NCBI GenBank assembly: GCA_900472295.1
Contig: UCIA01000028.1
Span: forward strand, 43,994-107,993
Direction of reading: 5' to 3'
From: Hyphomicrobiales bacterium
GTDB lineage: Bacteria > Pseudomonadota > Alphaproteobacteria > Rhizobiales > Rhizobiaceae
DNA: 64,000 nt
Below the pieces are notes generated by a model. The model had not been told where the DNA came from and did not search any database. It saw nothing but the letters and a program-made list of their open reading frames with translations. Made by a program: the position numbers and the translations under genes. Numbering within the stretch: position 1 is the stretch's first letter; every line of letters begins with the position of its first letter. Below, in pieces: positions 7,595 to 15,528 of this stretch.

Positions 7595-8536
7595 ATGCCC
7601 CAACCCCGCAAGATCATCATCGACACGGATCCCGGCCAGGACGATGCCGTCGCCATATTGCTGGCGCTGGGCAGCGCCGAGCTGGAGATCGTCGGCATCA
7701 CAGCTGTTGCCGGCAACGTGCCGCTGAAATTGACCGAAAAGAACGCCAGGAAAATCTGCGAACTGGCCGGCCGGCCCGACATCAAGGTCTATGCCGGCGC
7801 CATCCGCCCGCTGGCGCGCGAACTGGTCACCGCCGAGGAAGTGCATGGCAAGACCGGCCTCAACGGTCCGCAGCTGCCCGATCCGAAGATGAAGCTGCAG
7901 GACCAGTATGCCGTCGATTTCATCGTCGAGACGCTGATGAAGGAAGAGGCCGGCACGATCACGCTGTGTGCGCTCGGCCCGCTCACCAATGTCGCGCTGG
8001 CGCTGATCCGCGAGCCGAAGATCGCGCCGCGCATCAAGGAAATCGTGCTGATGGGCGGCGGCTTCTTCGAAGGCGGCAACGTCACGCCGACCGCCGAGTT
8101 CAACATCTATGTCGACCCGCAGGCCGCCGACCTGGTGTTCAAGTCCGGCATTCCGATCGTCATGATGCCGCTCGACGTCACCCACAAGGCGCTGACCACG
8201 GCCAAGCGCACGCAGGCCATCCGCGAGCTCGGCACCAGGGTCGGCACCGCGACGGCCGAGATGCTCGAATTCTTCGAGCGCTTCGACGAGGAGAAATACG
8301 GCACCGATGGCGGACCGCTGCACGACCCTTGCGTCATCGCCTATCTGCTGAAGCCGGAGCTGTTCAAGGGCCGCAACTGCAACGTCACGGTGGAAACGGC
8401 TTCCGAGCTCACCATGGGCATGACCGTCATCGACTGGTGGGGCGTCACCAAGCGGCCGACAAACGCCATGGTGATGCGCGACATCGATCATGACGCGTTT
8501 TTTGCGCTGCTGGTGGAGCGGCTGGGGCGGCTTTAG
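7595..8536 (+). CDS. Inosine-uridine preferring nucleoside hydrolase (IUNH family)
   Basis: Cytoplasmic hydrolase (313 aa) that splits the N-glycosidic bond of nucleosides to give base and ribose in purine and pyrimidine salvage. The N-terminal DTDPGQDD at residues 10-17 is the calcium-binding aspartate cluster of the family. A central PLTNVALAL and the NIYVDPQAADLVF loop (about 170-182) follow, and the conserved H-D-P segment is at PLHDPCVIAYLL near 247. The length is normal for the family. The gene stands alone, divergent from hsp20; its promoter must overlap the RpoH promoter region on the other strand. Substrate range cannot be told from sequence. Confidence 0.92.
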   Translation: MPQPRKIIIDTDPGQDDAVAILLALGSAELEIVGITAVAGNVPLKLTEKNARKICELAGRPDIKVYAGAIRPLARELVTAEEVHGKTGLNGPQLPDPKMKLQDQYAVDFIVETLMKEEAGTITLCALGPLTNVALALIREPKIAPRIKEIVLMGGGFFEGGNVTPTAEFNIYVDPQAADLVFKSGIPIVMMPLDVTHKALTTAKRTQAIRELGTRVGTATAEMLEFFERFDEEKYGTDGGPLHDPCVIAYLLKPELFKGRNCNVTVETASELTMGMTVIDWWGVTKRPTNAMVMRDIDHDAFFALLVERLGRL

Positions 8537-8598
8537 AAACCATTCTTTGAGGCATGTCATCGCCCGGAGGCGTAGCGCTTCCGGGCGACATCGGCTGC

Positions 8599-8976
8599 TT
8601 ACTCGTTGAGCAGCCGATAGGTTTCGCTGCCATCCTGTCTATGCTGTTGCTCGACCGGGACTTGCGAGCCCATGGCTCGTGGTGTTTCCGCATCGCCGTG
8701 TACGAAAATCAGATCTTTTTCGCTGAGACGGACACCATACAGATAGCGAAACCCGCCGTTGATCCAGCCTTTTGGATTCGGCGAGGCATCGAGAACACTG
8801 ACAACCGTGCCCGTCGTCCGCTCCACGCTGATGATCGGGCTGCTGTACCCGGAAGCTGGCCTCATGATCGCAAAAATGCACGAGCCAAGCAGCAGGGCAG
8901 CAAAAGCGATGCCCCAGAAGTTTTCTCGCAGAATGGGCAAGGCGAGAGCCAAGCGTGCTGGTGCCAGGCGGGTCAT
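8599..8976 (-). CDS. Small membrane protein of unknown function (paralogue A)
   Basis: Hypothetical protein (125 aa) with one N-terminal transmembrane helix at about residues 20-38 and a predicted periplasmic domain of short beta strands. It shares its layout and several positions with the neighbour at 8973-9293: SPI-x-SV after the helix, a Y-x-Y/G-V-x-L strand, an R-x-MGS-x-V stretch and a YR near the end. Its ATG overlaps the stop of that neighbour by 4 bp. I recognise no family. A domain of the DUF3592 type (membrane protein with a small beta domain) is possible. Confidence 0.65.
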   Translation of the reverse strand: MTRLAPARLALALPILRENFWGIAFAALLLGSCIFAIMRPASGYSSPIISVERTTGTVVSVLDASPNPKGWINGGFRYLYGVRLSEKDLIFVHGDAETPRAMGSQVPVEQQHRQDGSETYRLLNE

Positions 8977-9293
8977 TCTGGAAACCGGTAAAAGACGAAG
9001 CCGTTTTCGCGTGTAACGCGCTCAAGTCGGACGGTTGAGCCGATCATGCGTGGGCGATCGTCAGAAACGAGGACCGCCGAACCATTCTCGAGAAGCAGTA
9101 CATAGTGGATATACTGACCCTTGCCCTGGCCGCTTTCGACCGTCGCGTCGACCGTGTCGACCGACCGGATGGGGCTCGCGTCATTCGTCCATTTGTGGAG
9201 AGCCGAAGGAACGAACACCGCGAACAGGGCGGCGATCAGGATCACGCCGGGCGCGTTCCTTTTTATGCCAGCGTAAGTCCATGACATCGACAT
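8973..9293 (-). CDS. Small membrane protein of unknown function (paralogue B)
   Basis: Hypothetical protein (106 aa), first gene of a two-gene unit with 8599-8976. One transmembrane helix at about 14-32 is followed by a beta-rich domain (SPIRSVDTVDATVESG, YIHYVLLLENGSAVLV, MIGSTVRLERV, FVFYRF). Its resemblance to the next gene suggests a local tandem duplication. The 4-bp stop/start overlap implies coupled translation and perhaps a heteromeric membrane complex. No function can be assigned. Confidence 0.65.
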   Translation of the reverse strand: MSMSWTYAGIKRNAPGVILIAALFAVFVPSALHKWTNDASPIRSVDTVDATVESGQGKGQYIHYVLLLENGSAVLVSDDRPRMIGSTVRLERVTRENGFVFYRFPE

Positions 9294-9393
9294 GAATCCC
9301 CCAACGCGGATTCATGTGGTGGAGAGAAGGCCGACTTTCAATCGGCCCCCTGTTCCGAGAGATTGCTTTTGGCGCTCCGGCTTCTGGCCGCCG

Positions 9394-10008
9394 TTACTTC
9401 GCCTTTGAAAACGCCAGCCATAGGCCGCCGCCGACCAGAAAACTGCCGCTGATCCTGGACATCAGCTTGATGCGCTTGGCCGACAGCAGGCGGCCGGCGC
9501 GCGCCGAGGCCAGCACATAGGTCGAATCCGAGACGGCGGCGAAGATCATGGCGGTAAGGCCCATGACAACAATCTGCAGCGTGTAATTGCCCTCAGGCGC
9601 GATGAACTGCGGGAAGAAGGCGCCGAAGAACACCAAGGTCTTTGGATTGCTGACGGCGACCAGGAAGCCCTGCAGGAAGAAACCGCCGCGCGGCTTTTTC
9701 GCCGACCCGTCGGGGTTCAGCGTGCCCTTGGCGCGGAACATCTGCACGCCCATCCAGATCAGATAGGCGGCGCCGATCAGGCGCACCCATTCGAACCAGT
9801 GGCCCATGCCCGATATCAGCGTGGTGAGGCCGATGCCGGCGATGGCGATCATGATGGCAAGACCGGCCTGGGTGCCGGCGACATTGGCAAACCCTGCGCG
9901 CGCGCCGTGGCGGATGCTGTTGGCGATGATCAGCGTCACCGTCGGGCCGGGCACCAGGATGATGACGATGCACGCGACGGCGTAGGCGGCAAAAAGCTCC
10001 AGCGACAT
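9394..10008 (-). CDS. LysE/RhtB family amino-acid exporter
   Basis: Inner-membrane exporter (204 aa) of the LysE superfamily with about six hydrophobic helices. The N-terminal GPTVTLIIANSIRHGARAG (about 22-40) is the family signature, with a further NPKTLVFFGAFFPQF near 122-136. Members export amino acids such as lysine, threonine, homoserine or leucine; the substrate here is not evident. It is divergent from an AraC-type regulator across 189 bp, a common arrangement in which the regulator controls the exporter. Confidence 0.9.
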   Translation of the reverse strand: MSLELFAAYAVACIVIILVPGPTVTLIIANSIRHGARAGFANVAGTQAGLAIMIAIAGIGLTTLISGMGHWFEWVRLIGAAYLIWMGVQMFRAKGTLNPDGSAKKPRGGFFLQGFLVAVSNPKTLVFFGAFFPQFIAPEGNYTLQIVVMGLTAMIFAAVSDSTYVLASARAGRLLSAKRIKLMSRISGSFLVGGGLWLAFSKAK

Positions 10009-10197
10009 GATCTTCCCTCACTCTTCCGCCGCTCAGCCGGCAGGCGCCGCAGAATGCACATGTCGGGAAGGCAAGCCAAGGAAAATTATCATCTGATTTT
10101 TCGGCACTTTCACAAATTCGACCAGTGATATCTTTGTGCAATACCGCCGGCATCCCGGGATGCTAGATTTTAGACCATGCAGTGCAGGGAGCATGCC

Positions 10198-11025
10198 ATG
10201 AACGCGTTGGGCCAGAACGAGAAGGCGACCTACTTCACCGCACCGGTGGGTGGGGTGGAGTGCCTCTCGGCAACCTTCACGCGCCATCGCTACCAGCCGC
10301 ATGCGCACGACACCTTCGTTGTCGGCGCGCTGTCGCGCGGCACGGGCACCATTTTCATCCGAGGGCGCAGTCATGCCGTCCGCGCCGGCGATCTGACACT
10401 GTACAATCCTTTCGAGGTGCATGACGGCGCGCCGGCCAATGACGGTTTCAGCTACCGCGTCAGCTATCCGTCGACGTCTTTGTTGCGCGACATCGCTTCC
10501 GAAAATACCTCGCTCGACCGGGCCGGAACACCGACATTCCGCGAGCCGATCGTGCATGACCCGCGGGGTGCTGCCCTGTTCTTCGCCGCGCATCGCCTGT
10601 GGGAGGAGAAGTGTTCGCCGATGGAGGCGGAGGAGAAGCTGCTCGCCGCCTATGTCTACTGCCTGTCGGTGCATGCCGGCGTGCGTTTCCCGCGTTCGGG
10701 AAGCGAGCGGGGGCCTGTTGCCCGCATTGTCGAGCTTCTTTCCGAGCGCTTTGCCGAGCGGCTGACGCTGGAAGACCTTGCCATGGAGGCCGGGCTGTCG
10801 CGGCAGCGGTTGATCCGCGCCTTTCACCGCAGGACCGGAATGACGCCGCACGCCTTTCTGGTCAATCGCCGTGTCGACGCGGCCAAGGCGATGCTGCGCA
10901 GCGGCCTCGATCCGCTGTCGGTGGCGATGGCCATCGGCTTCAGCGACCAGGCGCATCTGACCCGCATCTTCAAGGCGCGCGTCGGTGTGCCGCCAGGCGC
11001 CTATCGCGCGGCTTTCGCCGCCTGA
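10198..11025 (+). CDS. AraC family transcriptional regulator
   Basis: One-component regulator (275 aa from this start). The N-terminal cupin-type sensor domain holds HRYQPHAHDTFVVGALSRG at about 25-43. The C-terminal AraC double helix-turn-helix includes LSRQRLIRAFHRRTGMTPHAFLVNR split over two helices and SVAMAIGFSDQAHLTRIFKARVGVPPGAYR, again in short motifs. I chose the second ATG because GGGAG lies seven bases before it; a start at 10177 is possible. It lies between the divergent LysE exporter and tryptophanase and may act on either. The stop codon lies in the first unit of a pentamer repeat. Confidence 0.87.
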   Translation: MNALGQNEKATYFTAPVGGVECLSATFTRHRYQPHAHDTFVVGALSRGTGTIFIRGRSHAVRAGDLTLYNPFEVHDGAPANDGFSYRVSYPSTSLLRDIASENTSLDRAGTPTFREPIVHDPRGAALFFAAHRLWEEKCSPMEAEEKLLAAYVYCLSVHAGVRFPRSGSERGPVARIVELLSERFAERLTLEDLAMEAGLSRQRLIRAFHRRTGMTPHAFLVNRRVDAAKAMLRSGLDPLSVAMAIGFSDQAHLTRIFKARVGVPPGAYRAAFAA

Positions 11026-11055
11026 CCTGGCCTGACCTGACCTGACCTGACCTAA
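11021..11055 (+). repeat. Seven-unit CCTGA pentamer array
   Basis: Seven 5-bp units run in the order CCTGA, CCTGG, CCTGA four times, CCTAA. The first unit contains the araC stop codon; the rest lie in the 82-bp gap before tnaA. Short tandem repeats can change copy number by strand slippage, which here would alter only the spacing and leader of tnaA. Confidence 0.9.
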
Positions 11056-11107
11056 CCGTTTCCCTGCAACGAACGCGGCGCTTCAGGCCGCAACGATGGA
11101 GCATGCC

Positions 11108-12541
11108 ATGACCAAACGCATTCCAGAACCCTTCCGTATCAAGATGGTCGAGCCGATCCGCATGACCGACCGTGCCTACCGCGAGGCGGCATTGGCCGAG
11201 GCGGGGCTCAATCCGTTCCTGCTCAGGAGCGAGGACGTCTATATCGACCTTCTGACCGACAGCGGCACCGGTGCGATGAGCGACCGCCAATGGGCGGGGT
11301 TGTTGCTTGGCGATGAGGCCTATGCCGGCAGCCGCAATTTCTATCGTCTCGCCGAAACGATCGATCGGCTGTTCGGCTATCCCTACACGATCCCGACCCA
11401 CCAGGGGCGAGGGGCGGAGCAGATTGTGTTTCCCGAACTGGTGAAGCGCTGTGGTTCGCAGACGCCGGTGTTCTTGTCCAACTACCATTTCGACACGACC
11501 AAGGCGCATGTCGAAATTGCCGGCGCCAAAGCCATCAACGTGCTGACGAAAGTGGCCAGCGACACCGCGCGCTATGATGACTGGAAGGGCAATTTTGACC
11601 AGGCGGAATTGCTCCATGCGATCGAAATCCATGGCCGCCAGAATGTCGCGGGCATCATCGCAACCATCACCTGCAACAGCGCCGGCGGCCAGCCCATGTC
11701 GATGGCCAACCTGCGGGCTGTTTCAGGATATGCCCGCGAAATGGGCATTCCGATGATCATCGACGCCACGCGCTTTGCCGAGAATGCCTGGTTCATCAAA
11801 CAGCGGGAAGACGGCTACGCCGACCGATCGATCCGCGACATCGTGAGGGAGATGATGTGCTACGGCGACATGCTGACCATGTCGGCCAAGAAGGATGGAA
11901 TGGTCAACATCGGCGGCTTCTGCGCCTTCCGCCAGGACGAGGATTTGTTCCGCGCCGTCCAGACCCGATGCGTCCCCATGGAAGGCTTCATAACCTATGG
12001 CGGGCTGGCAGGGCGCGACATGGAGGCGGTCGCGATCGGGCTTGAAGAGGCGGTCGAGAGTGACTACCTTGCTTATCGCATCGGCCAGGTCGCCTATCTC
12101 GGCGAAAGGTTGCGGAGCGCAGGCGTGCCGATCCAATACCCGACTGGCGGCCACGCTGTTTTTGTCGACGGCGCGGCGATGCTGCCGCATATCCCCGCCG
12201 ACCGCTTTCCCGCCCATGCGCTGGCCTGCGAACTCTATCTGGAAGCCGGTGTCCGCGCGGTCGAGATCGGCTCGCTGATGCTGGGCCGCGATCCGGTAAC
12301 CGGAAAACAGGAGGAGTCGCCGCTCGAACTGCTGCGTCTCACCATTCCGCGCCGCGTCTACACAAACGACCACATGGACTACATCGCCGATGCGCTGATC
12401 GCCGTCGCCAGGCGGGCAGAGACGATCAGCGGGCTTGACTTCACCTATGAACCGCCGATCCTGCGCCACTTCACGGCGCGGTTTTCGTGGGCCGAAAAGG
12501 CGGCAGCGCGGCTGCCGGCGGCGGAGATGGCGGACGCATGA
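11108..12541 (+). CDS. tnaA: Tryptophanase (beta-eliminating lyase, PLP-dependent)
   Basis: PLP enzyme (477 aa) of the tryptophanase/tyrosine phenol-lyase family that converts tryptophan to indole, pyruvate and ammonia. Family landmarks are PEPFRIKMVEPI at the N-terminus, LLTDSGTGAMSDRQW, YTIPTHQGRGAEQI, and the cofactor lysine in MSAKKDG (about Lys262). Tyrosine phenol-lyase has an arginine in its SMERG segment. The matching place here reads AVEIGS, as in tryptophanase, so I favour tryptophanase. I chose the ATG at 11108 over 11096 because MTKRIPEPF matches the family start. It overlaps the next gene by 4 bp. No TnaC-like leader peptide is visible in the short gap. Confidence 0.82.
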   Translation: MTKRIPEPFRIKMVEPIRMTDRAYREAALAEAGLNPFLLRSEDVYIDLLTDSGTGAMSDRQWAGLLLGDEAYAGSRNFYRLAETIDRLFGYPYTIPTHQGRGAEQIVFPELVKRCGSQTPVFLSNYHFDTTKAHVEIAGAKAINVLTKVASDTARYDDWKGNFDQAELLHAIEIHGRQNVAGIIATITCNSAGGQPMSMANLRAVSGYAREMGIPMIIDATRFAENAWFIKQREDGYADRSIRDIVREMMCYGDMLTMSAKKDGMVNIGGFCAFRQDEDLFRAVQTRCVPMEGFITYGGLAGRDMEAVAIGLEEAVESDYLAYRIGQVAYLGERLRSAGVPIQYPTGGHAVFVDGAAMLPHIPADRFPAHALACELYLEAGVRAVEIGSLMLGRDPVTGKQEESPLELLRLTIPRRVYTNDHMDYIADALIAVARRAETISGLDFTYEPPILRHFTARFSWAEKAAARLPAAEMADA

Positions 12542-13008
12542 GCCCCACGGTCAAACGATTCCTGGAAGAACGTGGCGCGAGCTATGCCGTCGAGACACAT
12601 GCGCCGCTGATCTCCCTCGACGATGCGAAGAGCATCCTGTCGCTAGACCCGGCAAAAATGGTCAAGGGCCTGACCTTCGCCAGGCCCGGCGGTTTTGCGA
12701 TCGTTGCGCTGCGGGCGGCGGATCGGGCGGATTACAAGAAGATCGCCGACGCGCTCGGGTTGCGCAGGGCCGATCTCCGGCTCGCCGACCCGATAGATGT
12801 GCGCAGGGAGCTCGACATGGAACAAGGAGGCATCGTGCCGTTGCCGATCGGCAGTGCCCGCGTGCTCATCGATCGCGCCGTGCTCGACCTTGACGAGATT
12901 GTTTGCGGCACCGGCCGCAACACGGCGACGCTCATCATCGAGCGCGATGTATGGGTCGACATCGCCGATGGCGAGGTCGGCGATTTCGCCAAGCCGGCCA
13001 CCATGTGA
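12538..13008 (+). CDS. YbaK/EbsC-type aminoacyl-tRNA deacylase
   Basis: Single-domain protein (156 aa) of the YbaK/ProX family, trans-acting editing factors that hydrolyse mischarged tRNAs such as Cys-tRNA-Pro or Ala-tRNA-Pro. The KMVKGLTFARPGGFAIVALRA stretch (split: KMVKGLTFAR, residues 40-49) carries the lysine typical of the fold, and GSARVLIDRAV and CGTGRNTATLII are in the later half. The ATG overlaps the tnaA stop as ATGA, so the two genes are probably co-translated; longer in-frame starts would lie inside tnaA. The link between a deacylase and tryptophanase is unusual. Confidence 0.85.
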   Translation: MSPTVKRFLEERGASYAVETHAPLISLDDAKSILSLDPAKMVKGLTFARPGGFAIVALRAADRADYKKIADALGLRRADLRLADPIDVRRELDMEQGGIVPLPIGSARVLIDRAVLDLDEIVCGTGRNTATLIIERDVWVDIADGEVGDFAKPATM

Positions 13009-13012
13009 CGGT

Positions 13013-14512
13013 TCAAGCCGCACCCACTGGCCACGGCAGCGTCGCCTGATAGGCCGCGCCGGCTCGGAGCACGGCAAGGTCGCCGCGCGGCCGGCCGATC
13101 AATTGCATGCCCATCGGCCGGCCCTTGGCGTCGAAGCCGACCGGCACGTTGAGCGCCGGGCAGCCGCCGAGCGTGGCGAAGGCGGAGACCTGCATCCAGC
13201 GGTGGTAGCTGTCCATGGCCCGTCCGGCGACCTCGCGCGGCCAATGCGTGCCGATTTCGAAGGGAAACACCTGCGCCGTGGGCAGTGCGATGAGATCGAA
13301 GCGCTCGAACAGCGACAGCAGCGTCCGGTGCCAGGCGGTGCGGATGACCGTTGCGGCATGGATCTGTGGTGCTGTGAGGCGCATGGCTTGCTCGACTTCC
13401 CAGACTGCCTCGGGTTTCAGCAGAAGGCGTTTTGCCGGATCGTCATAGTGGGCCTTGAGCGAACAGCCACTACTCGCCTGGCGCAGGGTCACGAAGGCCT
13501 GCCACAGCGCCTCGAAGTCGAAAGCCGGCACCAGCGCCTCGCTGGTGAAAGATGCGCCGGCGAAATGGCCGAGTGCTGCCTCGCAAAGCTCGAGTATCCC
13601 CGGCTCGACCGGCAGATGGCCGCCGAGATCGCCGAACCAGGCGATGCGGCCGCCGCTTGCCGGTGTTGCAAGCCCTTCACGGAAGGAGCCTTCGCTGTCG
13701 CGCGACAGCGGCGCCTGAGGATGGTAGCCAGCCTGCACATCGAGCAGCAGGGCAATGTCGGCGATGTTACGGCCCATCGGCCCGTCTATGCCCATCTGAG
13801 AGTGGAAGACGTCGAGGTCAGGCCCGGGCGGGACAAGCCCCTGCGAGGGGCGAAAGCCATAGACGTTGGCCCAGGCGGCCGGATTGCGCAGCGAGCCGCC
13901 GAAGTCACTGCCATCGGCGACCGGCACCATGTTCAGCGCAAGGGCGACGGCAGCGCCGCCGCTCGAGCCGCCGGCGGTGAGCGCCGGATCGAAGGCGTTC
14001 AGCGTCGGGCCGAAGACGCTGTTGTAGGTGTTGGATCCCAGCCCGAATTCGGGAACGTTGGTCTTGCCGATGATGATGGCGCCGGCCTTGCGGATGCGCT
14101 CGACGAAGAAATCGTCCTCCTGCGGCACGAAATCGGCAAAGATCGGCGAGCCGAAACTTGTCCTCAAACCGCTGGTCATGGCGAGGTCTTTTATCGCCAT
14201 CGGCAGGCCGAACAGGGCGCCGGCCGGCTTGTCCTGCGCCAGATGCGCGTCCGCCGCGTCGGCCTCGCGCAGAATGTCGGCGCGCTCGCGCAACGACACG
14301 ATGGCGTTGACCAGCGGGTTTACCGCGTCGATGCGGTCGAGGAAGGCCGTGACCACCTCGCGCACGGACAGGCGGCGGCTCTTGATCGCCTCAGCGAGAT
14401 CAACGGCGGCCATCCGGCAGATGTCGCCGGCCGGGGGCACGGCATGTTTGGTTGCGGGGCGTATCGCTGTCACTTCGGACTCAGGCGTTGTTGAGCAGGG
14501 CGGCGTCGACAT
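13013..14512 (-). CDS. Amidase (amidase signature family)
   Basis: Cytoplasmic amide hydrolase (499 aa). The Ser-cisSer-Lys triad is complete: Lys108 in LPMAIKDLA, cis-Ser183 in TAGGSSGG and nucleophile Ser207 in GSDFGGSLRN, with the 75- and 24-residue spacings normal for the family. GatA-type function is unlikely because gatB and gatC are absent. The start is uncertain: the ATG at 14512 lies within the end of rbsK without a clear ribosome site, and an internal ATG at 14413 is possible. The overlap of 32 bp with rbsK suggests one transcript. Substrate unknown. Confidence 0.88.
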   Translation of the reverse strand: MSTPPCSTTPESEVTAIRPATKHAVPPAGDICRMAAVDLAEAIKSRRLSVREVVTAFLDRIDAVNPLVNAIVSLRERADILREADAADAHLAQDKPAGALFGLPMAIKDLAMTSGLRTSFGSPIFADFVPQEDDFFVERIRKAGAIIIGKTNVPEFGLGSNTYNSVFGPTLNAFDPALTAGGSSGGAAVALALNMVPVADGSDFGGSLRNPAAWANVYGFRPSQGLVPPGPDLDVFHSQMGIDGPMGRNIADIALLLDVQAGYHPQAPLSRDSEGSFREGLATPASGGRIAWFGDLGGHLPVEPGILELCEAALGHFAGASFTSEALVPAFDFEALWQAFVTLRQASSGCSLKAHYDDPAKRLLLKPEAVWEVEQAMRLTAPQIHAATVIRTAWHRTLLSLFERFDLIALPTAQVFPFEIGTHWPREVAGRAMDSYHRWMQVSAFATLGGCPALNVPVGFDAKGRPMGMQLIGRPRGDLAVLRAGAAYQATLPWPVGAA

Positions 14513-15386
14513 CAGCCGCCAGCGGGATAGCCGGCTGGGCGCCGGGTTTCAGGCAGGCCAGCGAGCCGGCGGCGGCGGCGCGGACAAGCGCCTGTTCGAG
14601 CGGCAGGTTGGATGCCAGCCCGGCAGCGAGATAGCCGCAAAAGGTGTCGCCGGCGCCGACCGTGTCGACCGGGGTGATTTTCAGCGCTGGCACGGTCAGG
14701 AAATCGTCCGGCGTCGCCGCCAGCACGCCGTCGCCGCCAAGCGTGACGACGATGGTGCGGCCGGTCTTGCCGGCGAAGTCGCGCATGCGCGCCGGGCGGT
14801 CGCGGCCCTTCAGCGACAGCGCCTCGCCGTAGAGGTCGAATTCGGTCTCGTTGGCGACGACGTAATCGGCCTTGCCCAGAAAGGCGGCGGCTTCGCCACG
14901 GAAGGGCGCTGTGTTGAGCACGGTGATGGCGGCAGCGGCGCGCGCGGCGTCAAGTGCGGCATCGACGGTCTGCAGGGGGATTTCGTGCTGCAGAAGGACG
15001 ACGTCGCCCTTTGCAAGGAAAGCCTTGGCGAGATCGCCCGGCAGCACCGAATCATTGGCGCCGGGCACCACGGCAATGACGTTCTCGCCATCGGCGCCGA
15101 CCAGGATCAGCGCGGTGCCGGTGGAGGCGAAGCTCTGGCCGACGCCGGACAGATCGACCATGCCGGCAACGAGCAAAGCGAGCGCCTCGGTGGCAAAATT
15201 GTCCTTGCCGACGGCGCCGACCATGCGCACCTTGGCGCCGGCGCGCGCCGCCGCCAGCGCCTGGTTGGCGCCCTTGCCGCCGGGAGCGGTGGTGAAACCG
15301 GAGCCGCGGACCGTCTCACCCGGCGAGGGCAAGCGGTCGACACTGGCGATGAGGTCGAGGTTGATCGAGCCGATAACGATGATCAC
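14481..15386 (-). CDS. rbsK: Ribokinase (PfkB family)
   Basis: Sugar kinase (301 aa) that makes ribose 5-phosphate from ribose and ATP. It has the N-terminal GSINLDLIASVDRLPSPGE, GGKGANQALAAARAG (about 37-51) for substrate binding, and the C-terminal PfkB signature DTVGAGDTFCGYLAAG with the catalytic aspartate (about 237-252). GGAGG ten bases upstream supports the ATG. It could phosphorylate ribose freed by the nucleoside hydrolase encoded 6 kb away. No ribose ABC transporter is present locally. Confidence 0.88.
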   Translation of the reverse strand: MIIVIGSINLDLIASVDRLPSPGETVRGSGFTTAPGGKGANQALAAARAGAKVRMVGAVGKDNFATEALALLVAGMVDLSGVGQSFASTGTALILVGADGENVIAVVPGANDSVLPGDLAKAFLAKGDVVLLQHEIPLQTVDAALDAARAAAAITVLNTAPFRGEAAAFLGKADYVVANETEFDLYGEALSLKGRDRPARMRDFAGKTGRTIVVTLGGDGVLAATPDDFLTVPALKITPVDTVGAGDTFCGYLAAGLASNLPLEQALVRAAAAGSLACLKPGAQPAIPLAADVDAALLNNA

Positions 15387-15482
15387 GAAAATGCCTCCAG
15401 CAGAATGTGCCGGACGCTAACCCGTTAGCTGGCAGCTTGCCAGAGCGTGCGAATGTTTTGCGCCGAGGGTTCGCAAAAGAAA

Positions 15483-15509
15483 ACACCGGCGAAGGGTCCT
15501 CGCCGGTGT
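15483..15509 (-). terminator. Terminator after the Ada-like gene
   Basis: A perfect 10-bp stem (ACACCGGCGA with TCGCCGGTGT, 7-nt loop) lies 19 bp after the stop at 15529. On the minus strand it is followed by TTTCTTTT, as expected for a rho-independent terminator. Confidence 0.8.
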
Positions 15510-15528
15510 CGCTTGGTACGAGCACGTC

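Noticed and set aside
11026..11107. Possible TnaC-type leader peptide before tryptophanase
   Set aside because: The 82-bp gap is mostly the pentamer array and holds no short ORF with Trp and Pro.
12797..14494. Long plus-strand frame opposite the amidase gene
   Set aside because: Arg/Ala/Gln-rich shadow of the amidase with no domain; typical of high-GC antisense frames.
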